64,000 nt of DNA from Halosaccharopolyspora lacisalsi (GTDB lineage Bacteria > Actinomycetota > Actinomycetes > Mycobacteriales > Pseudonocardiaceae). The notes under the pieces were generated by a model. That model was given only the letters and a program-made list of their open reading frames with translations. It was not told where the DNA came from and searched no databases. The DNA lies in assembly GCF_014137975.1 (NCBI RefSeq), contig NZ_JACGWZ010000001.1:1426001-1490000 (forward strand). Reading direction: 5' to 3'. The translations under genes were made by a program, and so were the position numbers. This document shows, one piece after another, positions 24,686 through 33,347 of this stretch. The first letter of the stretch is position 1, and each line of letters starts with the position of its first letter.

Positions 24686-25066
24686 GTGCCCCAGGCGGAT
24701 CACCCGAACCAGTCGTCGAAGCACGAACCCCGTTCGCGCCATCCCGAGCGTGTTGCGACGGCGAGGGCTGCGTTGCCCGGCGAGGATGCCCTTTTTCGAG
24801 TGACGCGGTCACTGCACCTGCTGGGTGAGGCAGCGCGGTTGCGCATCGTCGTCGCTTTGCTGGCAGCCGGAGAACTGTCGGTCAACGACCTCGCGGTGAC
24901 GATCGGTCTGTCCGAGGCTGCTACCTCGCAACATCTGCGCCTTCTCCGTTCGGAATCCATGGTCGGGACCAGACGAGAAGGGCGCACGATCTACTACTCA
25001 CTCGACGATGACCACGTCCGTGAACTCGTCGAGTTGGCGCTCGCCCATGACGGTCACCGCGACTGA
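24686..25066 (+). CDS. ArsR/SmtB-family metal-sensing repressor
   Basis: 126-aa winged-helix regulator. LGEAARLRIVVALLAAGELSV leads into the HTH (VNDLAVTIGLSEAATSQHL), then the wing VGTRREGRTIYYSLDDDHV and helix alpha-5 ending ALAHDGH. D and H residues in alpha-5 (DDDHVRELVELALAHDGH) fit a zinc-type alpha-5 sensor site. The GTG has GGGAGGAGG six bases upstream. It presumably represses the CDF gene and itself until Zn, Cd or a similar ion is in excess. Confidence 0.88.
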   Translation: MPQADHPNQSSKHEPRSRHPERVATARAALPGEDALFRVTRSLHLLGEAARLRIVVALLAAGELSVNDLAVTIGLSEAATSQHLRLLRSESMVGTRREGRTIYYSLDDDHVRELVELALAHDGHRD

Positions 25067-25644
25067 CCGGTGCGTTCGGGAGGACGCATGTGTTCTCCGG
25101 GGGCTCGCGGGACCTGGCCGCAGGTTCGGAGTGAGCTGCGGCCGCATGGCCGAGGGTGAACTGTTGAGACGTGGGCGTGGGGTCTTCTGGTCGTGCTTCT
25201 GTCGTAGCCGAGCTGATCGGCGCGACGAAGGCGAATCGAGGCTTGCGTACGGTACCCCCCTACCCTCGGGTCGCTGCGCGTTGAGAAGCTGCCCGCGAGA
25301 CCGTCTCGAGTGCAGAGCTCGAGACGGCTCTGGTCCCGTGTCCGAAGACAGGATCCCGAGCACGTTCGTTACCGACTGCTTACGCGGTGTCGGAAGTTCG
25401 TCGGCTCGGTCCTACGGGCACGTCATGGCGATGGTGGGGCAGCGTTCGACTGGCCTTCCCCCGCTGGACCGGACACTCGAGATGATGGGATCCGAGTAGT
25501 GACAGAAGCAGGAATGGCGCTTCTGGCTTTTCTGCTGGTCAGCAGCGCGCACCATAGCCCTGTCGTGACCCGGTGGGTCACGGAAGTGGATTCCGACGGC
25601 CTCGTGCCGTGCGACGAGGGCTCGTACCGCCAGGTCCTGTACGG
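25067..25644. other. Intergenic stretch with hairpin, no gene seen
   Basis: Between the ArsR gene and the convergent nhaA gene I find no supported coding sequence. A perfect 10-bp stem with a seven-base loop (25301-25327, CCGTCTCGAG and complement) is the only clear structure and may terminate either side. Confidence 0.5.
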
Positions 25645-27507
25645 TTACTGCTTGGACTCCGCCAGCGCGGATTCGATCGCGGCTGTCAGCTCCATGGTGT
25701 TGTTGCCGCCCTCGTAGCGCCGGCCGTTGACGAAGAAGGTGGGCGTGCCGCGGACGCCGCTGGCGCGGCCGGAGGCGATGTCGGCGTCCACCCGGTCCAT
25801 GTGTCTGCGCACGCGTCGGCTGGTGATCACGTCTGCGGGGAGGCCGACCTGCTCGGCGTGTGCTGCCAGACCGTCTGTATCCAGCTGTCGTTGGTGGGTG
25901 AACAGTTGTTCGTGCATCTGCCAGAACCGGTCCTGGGCCCCTGCCTCCTCCGCGGCAAGTGCGGCTCTGCGCGCGTTCGGGTGCAGCGAGTCGATCGGGT
26001 AGTGCCGAAACACGAACCGCAGCTGACTCTCGTATCGCGCTCGAAGAGCGTGCAGCACCGGATGCATCATGCCGCAGGACGGGCACTCGTAGTCCGCGTA
26101 CTCCACCAGTGTGACCGTGGCGTTCTCCGGTCCGAGAACGTGGTCGTGCTCGGAGACGGGTTCGGCCAGCGTGTCTGGCAACTGCTCTGCGGGCGTGTCT
26201 TCCCCGGGCGGGGCGCACACCGCTCCTCGGTTCCAGGCCAGCCAGAAGATCACCCGCCCGATGATCGCCGCCAGCAGCGACCCTGCCAGGATCCCGACTT
26301 TCGCCTCGGTGCGCAGTGCCTGTTCGGCGAAGGCCAGCTCGGTGATGAACAGCGATACCGTGAACCCGATCCCGGCCAGGGCCGCGCCGCCGAGTAGCTG
26401 GCCCCACACCAGCTGACCGGGGAGCGAGCCCAGCCCGGAGCGCAGTCCGACCCAGCTGCCCAGAGCCACACCGGCGAACTTGCCGACCACCAAACCGGCC
26501 ACGACGCCGTGGGTCACCGGCGAGGTCGCTGCCCGTGCCAGCGTGTCCGCCCCGAGCGGGATGCCGGCGTTGGCCAGTGCGAACAGCGGGATCACGGCAT
26601 AGCTGGTCCACGGGTGCAGGCGGAGTTGAAGGCGCTCGTTCGGCGGCACCGCGGCCTGCAACTCGCGCCGAGCCGCATGGCCTCGCTCCGGCGTGGGATT
26701 TCTCGTGAAGGCCTGGGCCAGCTCGCCGACGCGCAGCACCCGCACGTCCGGTGGGACGTACACCCGGACGAGGGCACCCAGCGCCAACCCGACGACAGTG
26801 GGATGCAGCCCGGACTCGACGGTCAGCACCCAGATCGCCACCGCCAGCACGGTGAACAGCGGAGCCCACCGGATACCGACCCGCCGCACCACCAGCACGA
26901 GCACGAACAGCACGACAGCGGCCACCAGCGCGGAAACGCTGATCTCGTTCGTGTAGACGATCGCGACGACACCGATGGCTCCCACGTCATCCACGACAGC
27001 CAGGGTCAGCAGAAACACCCGCAGCGGATCCGGGCACCGCGGCCCGACCAGCGCCAGCACTCCCAGCACGAACGCCGTATCGGTGGCGATCGGGATGCCC
27101 CACCCGATCGCTCCCGGGCCTCCGGCGTTGATCACCAGATACAGCACAGCGGGAAGTGCGAGCCCACCCAGTGCGGCCAGCAGCGGAACCGCCACCATGC
27201 GGCGGTCGCGCATCTCGCCGAGGGTGAACTCGCGGGAGACCTCCATCCCGACGACGAAAAAGAACAGGGCCATGAGCCCGTCGTTGATCCAGTGCCGCAG
27301 ATCCAGCTCCAGCTCCAGCACGCCGATGCGCACCGCCAGCGGGGTGTGCCAGAGCGTCTCGTAGCTGGCGGTGAACGGGGAATTGGCCCACACGATCGCG
27401 ACTACGGTCGCTGCCAGCAACAGCAGCGTGCTGCTGGCCTCGGTGGCCAGGAACGCCTGCACCGCCCGCGGCAGAGATCGGGTGGCGGTGGACGCGGGCA
27501 ACCTCAT
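25645..27507 (-). CDS. nhaA: Na+/H+ antiporter NhaA fused to a DsbA-like thioredoxin domain
   Basis: 620-aa fusion. Residues 1 to about 420 form NhaA with LAVVDDVGAIGVVAI (the DD ion-binding pair), GIPIATDTAFVLG and AGIGFTVSLFITELAF. Residues from about 440 form a DsbA/thioredoxin fold: DYECPSCGMMHP (CPSC active site) and GTPTFFVNGRRYEGG (cis-Pro loop). The ATG at 27507 is used. NhaA extrudes Na+ in exchange for protons. The attached domain may sit at a membrane face to control disulfides of the carrier or a partner; this layout recurs in actinobacteria. Confidence 0.9.
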   Translation of the reverse strand: MRLPASTATRSLPRAVQAFLATEASSTLLLLAATVVAIVWANSPFTASYETLWHTPLAVRIGVLELELDLRHWINDGLMALFFFVVGMEVSREFTLGEMRDRRMVAVPLLAALGGLALPAVLYLVINAGGPGAIGWGIPIATDTAFVLGVLALVGPRCPDPLRVFLLTLAVVDDVGAIGVVAIVYTNEISVSALVAAVVLFVLVLVVRRVGIRWAPLFTVLAVAIWVLTVESGLHPTVVGLALGALVRVYVPPDVRVLRVGELAQAFTRNPTPERGHAARRELQAAVPPNERLQLRLHPWTSYAVIPLFALANAGIPLGADTLARAATSPVTHGVVAGLVVGKFAGVALGSWVGLRSGLGSLPGQLVWGQLLGGAALAGIGFTVSLFITELAFAEQALRTEAKVGILAGSLLAAIIGRVIFWLAWNRGAVCAPPGEDTPAEQLPDTLAEPVSEHDHVLGPENATVTLVEYADYECPSCGMMHPVLHALRARYESQLRFVFRHYPIDSLHPNARRAALAAEEAGAQDRFWQMHEQLFTHQRQLDTDGLAAHAEQVGLPADVITSRRVRRHMDRVDADIASGRASGVRGTPTFFVNGRRYEGGNNTMELTAAIESALAESKQ

Positions 27508-28195
27508 CGGGCAATGGCCTCCAGACGCGGTACACGGCGAGATCGGCCCCACCCGAGCGGGTCAGCCAAGTCGCGTCGATAAGACGTGGCTGCGGGATAT
27601 TCTGCGCACACCGAACACTGATCGCACGCGACTCACCAACGCCCCTAACCTCACGACGTCCGGAGAGCACGGCTTCGCCGTGGCTGAACAACCCCGCTCC
27701 GGCCGCCACGTGGCTCTACACCGGATTGCCGGTCACAGCAGTGTGAGCCCTCGCCATTACGTGGGTGCTCGGCAAGAAGGACAAGCACATGCGCCTGCTT
27801 GCGGCCTACGGCATCCACATCGACCCATGCACCAACAAGGTCACCAACCAGCCCCATGAGGTGCTCCGGGTTCTCCAAGGACCCTCAGACCGGCGGTGTG
27901 GACGAGGCCAGGTCATTTCACCGAGCTGGTCACCACCATCGACTTCCTCCACGCCCCCGAACGCGTTGCCGCGGCACCGGCCCTTGCCAACGACTCCCGG
28001 TCGTTGGCGGCACGACGCGGCCTGTTCCCGCAGACGTGGAACTTCCGGCGGAGGGCTCGTGTTGCCGGACGAGACGACGGGGAGGTCGCGACCGCAGACG
28101 TCCCGGAGGCCACCGGAGGCCACGTCACGTGTCGAGGACGCGGCCTTCGGGACAGCCCTCTCCCTGCTCGACGGCGATACCGCTGAGCCGGTGCG
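27508..28195. other. Intergenic stretch, no supported gene
   Basis: Divergent region between nhaA and the hydroxyacyl-CoA dehydrogenase end. A short plus-strand frame at 27765 (KKDKHMRLLAAYGIHIDP, then CTNKVTNQPHEVLRVLQ) looks protein-like for about 45 codons but matches nothing I recognise and loses that character afterwards. Confidence 0.4.
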
Positions 28196-29101
28196 TCACG
28201 GTCGTTCCCGCTCGCGGGAACGACCGGACTCACCGGTCGACGCGGTGCGCATCACCCGGTCGAGTCGCTCCTGCCGGGTGCGGCGCATCCGCTCGACCGT
28301 GTCCGTGTCCGGCTGCTGCTTGACCACGGAGGATTCGAGCGTGTCACGGCGCGACAGGGTGGGGTAGAGCTGTTCGGCGAGCGCGTCGAACAGCTCCCCG
28401 CCGCCGAGGAGGGCGGTGGCCAGCGGGCCGGCCGCCGTCCAGCGCGGAGCCAGTCCTTCGGCGACGAGCCGGTCGACGTCCTCGGGCGCGGCGACCCCGG
28501 AATCGACCAGCTCCGCGGCCTCGCGCAGCAGCGCGAACTGCAACCGGTTGACGACGAATCCCGGAGCGTCCCGGCGGAGCCGCACCGGGTTCAGTCCCAG
28601 GTCCGCGAGGATCTCCGCGAAGCGGTCCAGGACCACCGGACTCGTGCGCTCCCCCGGAACGAGCTCCATGACGCGGAAGAGCCCCGGTGGGTTCAGGTGG
28701 TGGGTTCCCGCCAGCATCGCCGGGTCGGCAAGCCCGCGGGCGATGTCGCTGACGGTCAGCGACGACGTGTTGGTGCCGAGCAGCGCATCCGGTGCCGCTC
28801 GCTGAGCCCGTGCCAGCTGCTCGCGCTTGAACTCCAGGTCCTCCGGCAGCGACTCGATCACGACGTCGGCGTCTTGGCAGGCTTCCTCGGTCTTCGCGGC
28901 CCACCGCAGGTGCCACTGCCCCGCGGTGCCGTCCGCGCCGGCGTCGCGAACGCGCGCCAGGGCGTGTTCGGCGCTGGTCTTCGCCGAGGTGGTGATGACG
29001 ACGCTGTGGCCGGCCCGGCCGTACTGGGCGGCCACAGCAGCCCCCATGCGCCCGGCACCGAGAACGGCCACCCGGAGAACACGTCCCACCGACGTCGTCA
29101 T
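28196..29101 (-). CDS. 3-hydroxyacyl-CoA dehydrogenase family protein
   Basis: 301-aa NAD-dependent dehydrogenase. The N-terminal Rossmann site VLGAGRMGAAVAAQYGRAG is followed by ADVVIESLPEDLEFKREQL and TNTSSLTVSDIA, then the catalytic-His segment GTHHLNPPGLFRVMELVPG and the C-terminal domain (APGFVVNRLQFALLREAAEL). Single-domain and without a fused hydratase, it resembles FadB2/PaaH or lambda-crystallin-type enzymes. The ATG at 29101 has GAGGAG upstream. No pathway neighbours are evident. A hairpin covers its stop. Confidence 0.85.
   Translation of the reverse strand: MTTSVGRVLRVAVLGAGRMGAAVAAQYGRAGHSVVITTSAKTSAEHALARVRDAGADGTAGQWHLRWAAKTEEACQDADVVIESLPEDLEFKREQLARAQRAAPDALLGTNTSSLTVSDIARGLADPAMLAGTHHLNPPGLFRVMELVPGERTSPVVLDRFAEILADLGLNPVRLRRDAPGFVVNRLQFALLREAAELVDSGVAAPEDVDRLVAEGLAPRWTAAGPLATALLGGGELFDALAEQLYPTLSRRDTLESSVVKQQPDTDTVERMRRTRQERLDRVMRTASTGESGRSRERERP
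28200..28225. terminator. Hairpin at the end of the dehydrogenase gene
   Basis: Perfect 12-bp inverted repeat GGTCGTTCCCGC/complement with a two-base centre, overlapping the last codons of the minus-strand dehydrogenase. Confidence 0.55.
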
Positions 29102-29329
29102 CACTCGCTCCTCATCCGTCAGATCCGGCAGCTTTCGATCGGGTTCGGTGAGTTTACGTCTCGGAGGTGGCGTTTCCCGCCCCAGGCCGTCCCCGGCGGA
29201 TCCCACGGTCGACGTCGGCCGCCCGTCGACGACCGCCGGCTGGGCGGCTGCGGCGCCCGACCGGTGACTGGGGCTCGTCGTTCGCGAGCGGACCAGCAGG
29301 AGTGGTCGTGCCCGGCACCGGCGAGGAGG

Positions 29330-30098
29330 TCAGGTGCGGAACGGGTCGGCGACGTGCTCGGTGAGGTCGGTGACCGAGTTGATGACCCGGTCCGGTTGGT
29401 GGGGGCACTGCGCCGCTGTGTTCTCGTCGGAAGGCCCGGACAGCACGAGAACGGTGTGCGTGCCGGCTTCCATCCCCGAGCGGACGTCGGTGTCCATCCG
29501 GTCGCCCAGCACGACCGTGTGGGCCGCGTGCGTGCCCAGGGCGCGCAGCGCGGAACGCAGCATCAGCGGGTTGGGCTTGCCGACGTAGTAGGGCGGACGC
29601 CCGGTGACCCGTTCGCTCAGGGCGGTGACCGCCCCGGTCGCCGGCCGCGACCCTTCCGCTCCCGGCCCCTTCTCGTCGGGGTTCGCGACGAGGAAGCGGG
29701 CACCGCCTTCGACCAGCCGGATCGCTGTGGTGATCGACGCGAAGCCGTAGCTTCGGGTCTCGCCGATGACGACGTAGTCGGGGTCGTGATCGGCGAGCAC
29801 GTACCCGGCGTCGGCCGGCGCTGTGGTCTAACCCGGCTTCGCCGACGGTGTATGCGGAGCCGCCGGGGCGTTGCTGGCTCAGGAACTTCGCGGTGGCCAT
29901 CGCTGATGTCCAGATCGAGCTCTCCGGTACGTCGAGCCCGCAGTCGTTTAGCCGGACCCGCAGGTCGCGGGGCGTGCAGACCGAGTCGTTGGTGAACACC
30001 AGGAAGGGGATCTCGTGCAAGCGGAGTGCGGACAGGAAAGCTTGCGCTCCTGGCACGACGTGCTGTTCGTCGGGCATGAGCACGCCGTTGAGGTCCAT
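29330..30098 (-). pseudogene. HAD-superfamily (NagD-like) phosphatase, frameshifted
   Basis: Starts MDLNGVLMPDEQHVVPGAQA; LVFTNDSVCTPRDL is motif II. The frame breaks near 29833 (GEAGLDHS) and resumes as PADAGYVLADHDPDYVVIG, then YYVGKPNPLMLR (motif III Lys) and VVLGDRMDTDVRSG (motif IV). The motif I DxD reads DLN, so the second Asp, the usual general acid, is Asn. One- or two-base repair would restore a protein of about 255 aa. The Asn change suggests relaxed selection even so. Confidence 0.65.
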
Positions 30099-30625
30099 CA
30101 GGCAGGTCCAGGGGGCTTACGTCGGTCACGCCTGCGTGATCCACCTGAACCTCCGGTGCAGCCACCGCAGATGGTGAGCTCCGACCACCCTACGGCGGCT
30201 GTCGGCGCCGTCCTGAAGTCCTTCAGCTCCCGCATGAGGTGGTCGAGCGCAGGACCAGCTGCCAGCGCTCGACGTCCAGCTCCACGGCCACGTCGGAGTT
30301 GGGGTGCGGCCGGTGTAGCGGTCGAGGCCCACCGCGGTCGTCCCCGGCCCGCTCCCGCAGTACTCGACCTCGAGATCGGTGCGGACGACCCGCACCAGAG
30401 TGGGGCGACGATCCGCGCCACGGCGACCAGATCGGTCACCCCCTCGCCGAGCCCCTCGTCCCACGATCACCCAAGGCGAGGACATGGCCGCCGTAGCGAA
30501 CTCGAGGTGACAGTCAGCTCGGCGATTCCCGGGCCGCGATGACCGGGGCGAACGGTTCTCCTCACCACGGCCCAGTAACGCGACATGCAAGGGTCCTCAC
30601 ATGCAGCCGGGCGGATAGTGCGCAG
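30099..30625. other. Intergenic stretch, possible degraded coding DNA
   Basis: Minus-strand frames here read protein-like pieces (VVRTDLEVEYCGSGPGTTAV and NSDVAVELDVERWQLVLRST) in two different frames, as if a short gene had suffered an indel near 30310. I recognise no family and assign no function. Confidence 0.3.
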
Positions 30626-32008
30626 CTAGCCCCTCCGGCACGATGGAATTCCCACATCGCTGGGCTGCGGGTTGACCTGCGCCTTGGCGGTGGGGGTTTC
30701 TTTATTGTAGGTGATCTGTACCCCGAGGGCCTGGTAGACGGGGGCTTCGTGCTCGGGGGCGGCCCGGTGCAGGTGACGGGCCAGTTCGTGGCAGTTGTCG
30801 AACAGTTGTGCGATAATATCGGGGTTGTGGCTTCGTGGGGCCTGGGCATCGCGCAGGGTGGCTTGGGCGCGGGCTTGTTCGGCTTCGACGTCGGCGATCC
30901 AGGAAGCCACTGTGGCGGGGCTGACGCCTTCGTCGAGGGCCTGGCGGTACTGGGCGAGTTTGCGTTGACAGTCCTGCTGGGTGGCGCGCGCGGTGGCAAT
31001 GGCCTCGGACTCGCGTGAGTTCTCGTGTTGGGCGGCCGCGCGGAGGTGGGACAGAGTGTCGTCGAGCCGCTCGGGAGCGAAGGCGCTGGCCAGCCAGCCG
31101 TCCAGATGGGGCAGGACATCGATTTCGCGCAGGTAGACGTTGGCCGGGTGGGCCTTGGTGTGGGCGAGGGCGACGTCGTCGACGTCGATCAGGGATTCGC
31201 GTTTGTATTGCTTGTTCCAGACCTGGTGTCCGGTGTAGCGGGGGTTGGTCAGGATGGTGCGCACGGCACCTTTGGACCAGGCGGTGGTCGAGCGGTGCGG
31301 GTTGCGGGCCCGGTCGTGGGCCGACGGTGAGAGGATGCCGTCGCGGGTGAGTCCTTCGGCGATGGCGAACAGTCCGGCCCCGGCGAGGTATTCGGCGAAG
31401 ATGCGCTGCACGACCGGGGCGGTGTCCGGGTCGGGAGTGAGGGTGTGCAGCCGTTTACCGTCGGCGGCCTTGCCCGGATTGGGGTGCGGCCCGGCGTCGA
31501 CCAGCCGGTAACCGTAGGGCGGCCTGCCGCCGAGGTAGCGGCCCTCCAGTCGGGCTTGGGATTGCATGGCGGTGCGCACGCGGACTTTGATGCGGTTGCG
31601 TTCGCCCTTGGACATGCCCCCGAACACGCCCATGATCAGATCGTGGGCCTCGGAGCCCGGATCGATGGGCCCGCCGACCTCGGGCACCCACAGCCCGACC
31701 CCGTAGTGGTCGAACACGGGAAACGTCAGGCTGTACTGGTTGCCGTAGAACGCGCGCTGGGGCTCACCGATGACCACCGCATCGAACCCCCGGTCTGGGT
31801 CTTTGAGCGCGTCCAGCAGCCGGGTGGCCTCGCTGCGGCGCTTCCACGGCAGTGACCGGGAATGGCCGATGTCGAAGTACTCGACCACGATCTGCCCGTG
31901 AGCCTCGATCAGAGCTTGGGCACGAGTGCGCTGCCAATTGCGTGAGGTCTCCGGGTCCTGCTGGTCCTCCGTGGACACACGACCATAGAAATCAAACCGC
32001 AGATTCAT
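30626..32008 (-). CDS. Large serine recombinase
   Basis: 460-aa site-specific recombinase. Catalytic Ser12 is in FYGRVSTEDQQD. The resolvase domain continues with IGHSRSLPWKRR and FDAVVIGEPQRAFYGNQYSL; ERNRIKVRVRTAMQSQARLEG is the long linker helix. The recombinase domain follows (GGRPPYGYRLVDAGP, WSKGAVRTILTNPRYTGHQVW), with a coiled coil near residues 330-400. Unlike most integrases of this class it has no CxxC zinc ribbon. It may integrate or excise an element of which this region is the remainder; no att sites were identified. Confidence 0.9.
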   Translation of the reverse strand: MNLRFDFYGRVSTEDQQDPETSRNWQRTRAQALIEAHGQIVVEYFDIGHSRSLPWKRRSEATRLLDALKDPDRGFDAVVIGEPQRAFYGNQYSLTFPVFDHYGVGLWVPEVGGPIDPGSEAHDLIMGVFGGMSKGERNRIKVRVRTAMQSQARLEGRYLGGRPPYGYRLVDAGPHPNPGKAADGKRLHTLTPDPDTAPVVQRIFAEYLAGAGLFAIAEGLTRDGILSPSAHDRARNPHRSTTAWSKGAVRTILTNPRYTGHQVWNKQYKRESLIDVDDVALAHTKAHPANVYLREIDVLPHLDGWLASAFAPERLDDTLSHLRAAAQHENSRESEAIATARATQQDCQRKLAQYRQALDEGVSPATVASWIADVEAEQARAQATLRDAQAPRSHNPDIIAQLFDNCHELARHLHRAAPEHEAPVYQALGVQITYNKETPTAKAQVNPQPSDVGIPSCRRG

Positions 32009-32286
32009 CGCAGGGTTTTTCCTTGCTGTGAGTCGGAATCGGTGTTGTCCCGATTGTCGCTCGTGTACAGGTGAAGAAGAAGGCGCAACAATGATCGGGC
32101 TGCTGCTGGAGTGAGTTTCGGTGGCTCGTCGGGAAGTTCGAGATAGACCCCTTGCCAGGAGGAGCGGTTGCTGGGTGAAGTGCTCGATTGCTGTGAAGCT
32201 GGGATCACTCGGAGCCTCCGACCGAGATGGGTACGGACGACGTCTGTCGCCCCTGAACTGCGATGTGCCGGGCCGGTTTGGGACAT
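32005..32286 (-). CDS. Small protein preceding the serine recombinase
   Basis: 93-aa hypothetical protein whose stop overlaps the recombinase ATG (ATGA), so the two are translationally coupled. A helical core (LTPAAARSLLRLLLHLYTSD) is flanked by polar, disordered-looking ends. It could be a helper such as a directionality factor, or a leader; this is inferred only from position. Confidence 0.5.
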   Translation of the reverse strand: MSQTGPAHRSSGATDVVRTHLGRRLRVIPASQQSSTSPSNRSSWQGVYLELPDEPPKLTPAAARSLLRLLLHLYTSDNRDNTDSDSQQGKTLR

Positions 32287-32425
32287 GTCGTACCTAGATG
32301 TTGCGGGCTATGACGTTGGTGACACGGTGTCGGACTGACGGACTTCGGAGGTCACCGCTTGATGGGTCGTGGTGCCCGCGTCACGCCGTGCCGACGCTGG
32401 CGACCAAGCGTGATTCTCTGAGCAC

Positions 32426-32818
32426 ATGGATCCGTCGATTCGACTTCACCAGATCCTCCCACTGGTCGAACATCAGCACTCGGTGATCGAGCAACTGCGG
32501 GCTCGGCATCCGAAGGTGACGACGGCCCGTCAACTCGCCGAGCTTGTGGGAGTCAGCTCACGCACGATTGAACGGGACGCCGCTCGTCTGCGAGAGGCAG
32601 GAGTCCCGCTCGAGGTGACCGTTGGCCTGCGAGGTGGGTATCGACTCGCTGCCACGGACCGCGACTGTCAGGTGCGGCTGTCGCCAGGTGAGGTCTCCGC
32701 TCTCATCGCTGCCTTGGTGTCGATCGGCCCGTATAGCTCGGCCACCGCCCGAAGTGCCTTCGACAAGCTCATCGCGGCCCTCGGCTTGAGCGAGGACCCA
32801 GAGCAAACGCCGACATAG
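32426..32818 (+). CDS. HTH_11 (YafY/DeoR-type) DNA-binding protein, short form
   Basis: 130-aa protein. IEQLRARHPKVTTARQLAELV, then GVSSRTIERDAARLREAGVPL is a clear winged-helix HTH_11, and VTVGLRGGYRL is the wing. The C-terminal WYL effector domain of full-length YafY regulators is missing. It may regulate the NTF2-like gene 32 bp downstream. The short length could be native or a truncation. Confidence 0.75.
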   Translation: MDPSIRLHQILPLVEHQHSVIEQLRARHPKVTTARQLAELVGVSSRTIERDAARLREAGVPLEVTVGLRGGYRLAATDRDCQVRLSPGEVSALIAALVSIGPYSSATARSAFDKLIAALGLSEDPEQTPT

Positions 32819-32850
32819 CCCTGACGGAATTCGCTCTTAGAGTCGAAGAC

Positions 32851-33294
32851 ATGAACAACTCCGAGATTGACGACTACCTCACTCGCTACGCAGCGACGCT
32901 CACGACCTTCGACTCCAAGGCCGCGGCCGATCTGTGGGCTACACCCGGAATGATCATCGACGCCCGCTTCGCCGGCGTGCTCAACGACCGCGAGTCCATG
33001 GCCCAGGGCTTGGAGCAGTCATACCCGCTGTACCGCGAGCTCGGGCTGGCCTCGGTCAGTTACGAGCGCCTGGACACCCAGAACCTCACCGATGCGATCA
33101 AGCTTGTCCAGGTCCGCTGGCTCTTCAATGACGCGGACGGCAACCAGCTCACCGACAGCACCGCCTACTACATCGTCCGCCGTGATAACGACGGACTGCA
33201 CGCCTGTGTCTGCGTCCAGACTGATGACGCCGAGAAACTGCAGACCCTTGCCGCCGAACGTGGCATTGACCTAGCAAAGTTCACGAAGAGCTGA
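32851..33294 (+). CDS. NTF2/SnoaL-like protein
   Basis: 147-aa protein with the SnoaL/DUF4440 cone-fold pattern: DYLTRYAATLTTFDSKAAADLW, then PGMIIDARFAGVLNDRESMAQ and a strand-rich second half (SYERLDTQNLTDAIKLVQVRW, WLFNDADGNQL). Possibly a small enzyme or ligand-binding protein. Follows the HTH gene closely. The intact IS481 element lies 53 bp after it. Confidence 0.65.
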   Translation: MNNSEIDDYLTRYAATLTTFDSKAAADLWATPGMIIDARFAGVLNDRESMAQGLEQSYPLYRELGLASVSYERLDTQNLTDAIKLVQVRWLFNDADGNQLTDSTAYYIVRRDNDGLHACVCVQTDDAEKLQTLAAERGIDLAKFTKS

Positions 33295-33347
33295 ATCGAC
33301 GCAGACGTGAAGCTTCCCTCCCGACCCGCAGTCACGGAGGCCCGCAC

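Noticed and set aside
27765-28367. 200-codon plus-strand frame after nhaA
   Set aside because: Only the first 45 codons look protein-like; the rest is Arg/Pro/Ser-rich and runs opposite the 3-hydroxyacyl-CoA dehydrogenase end.
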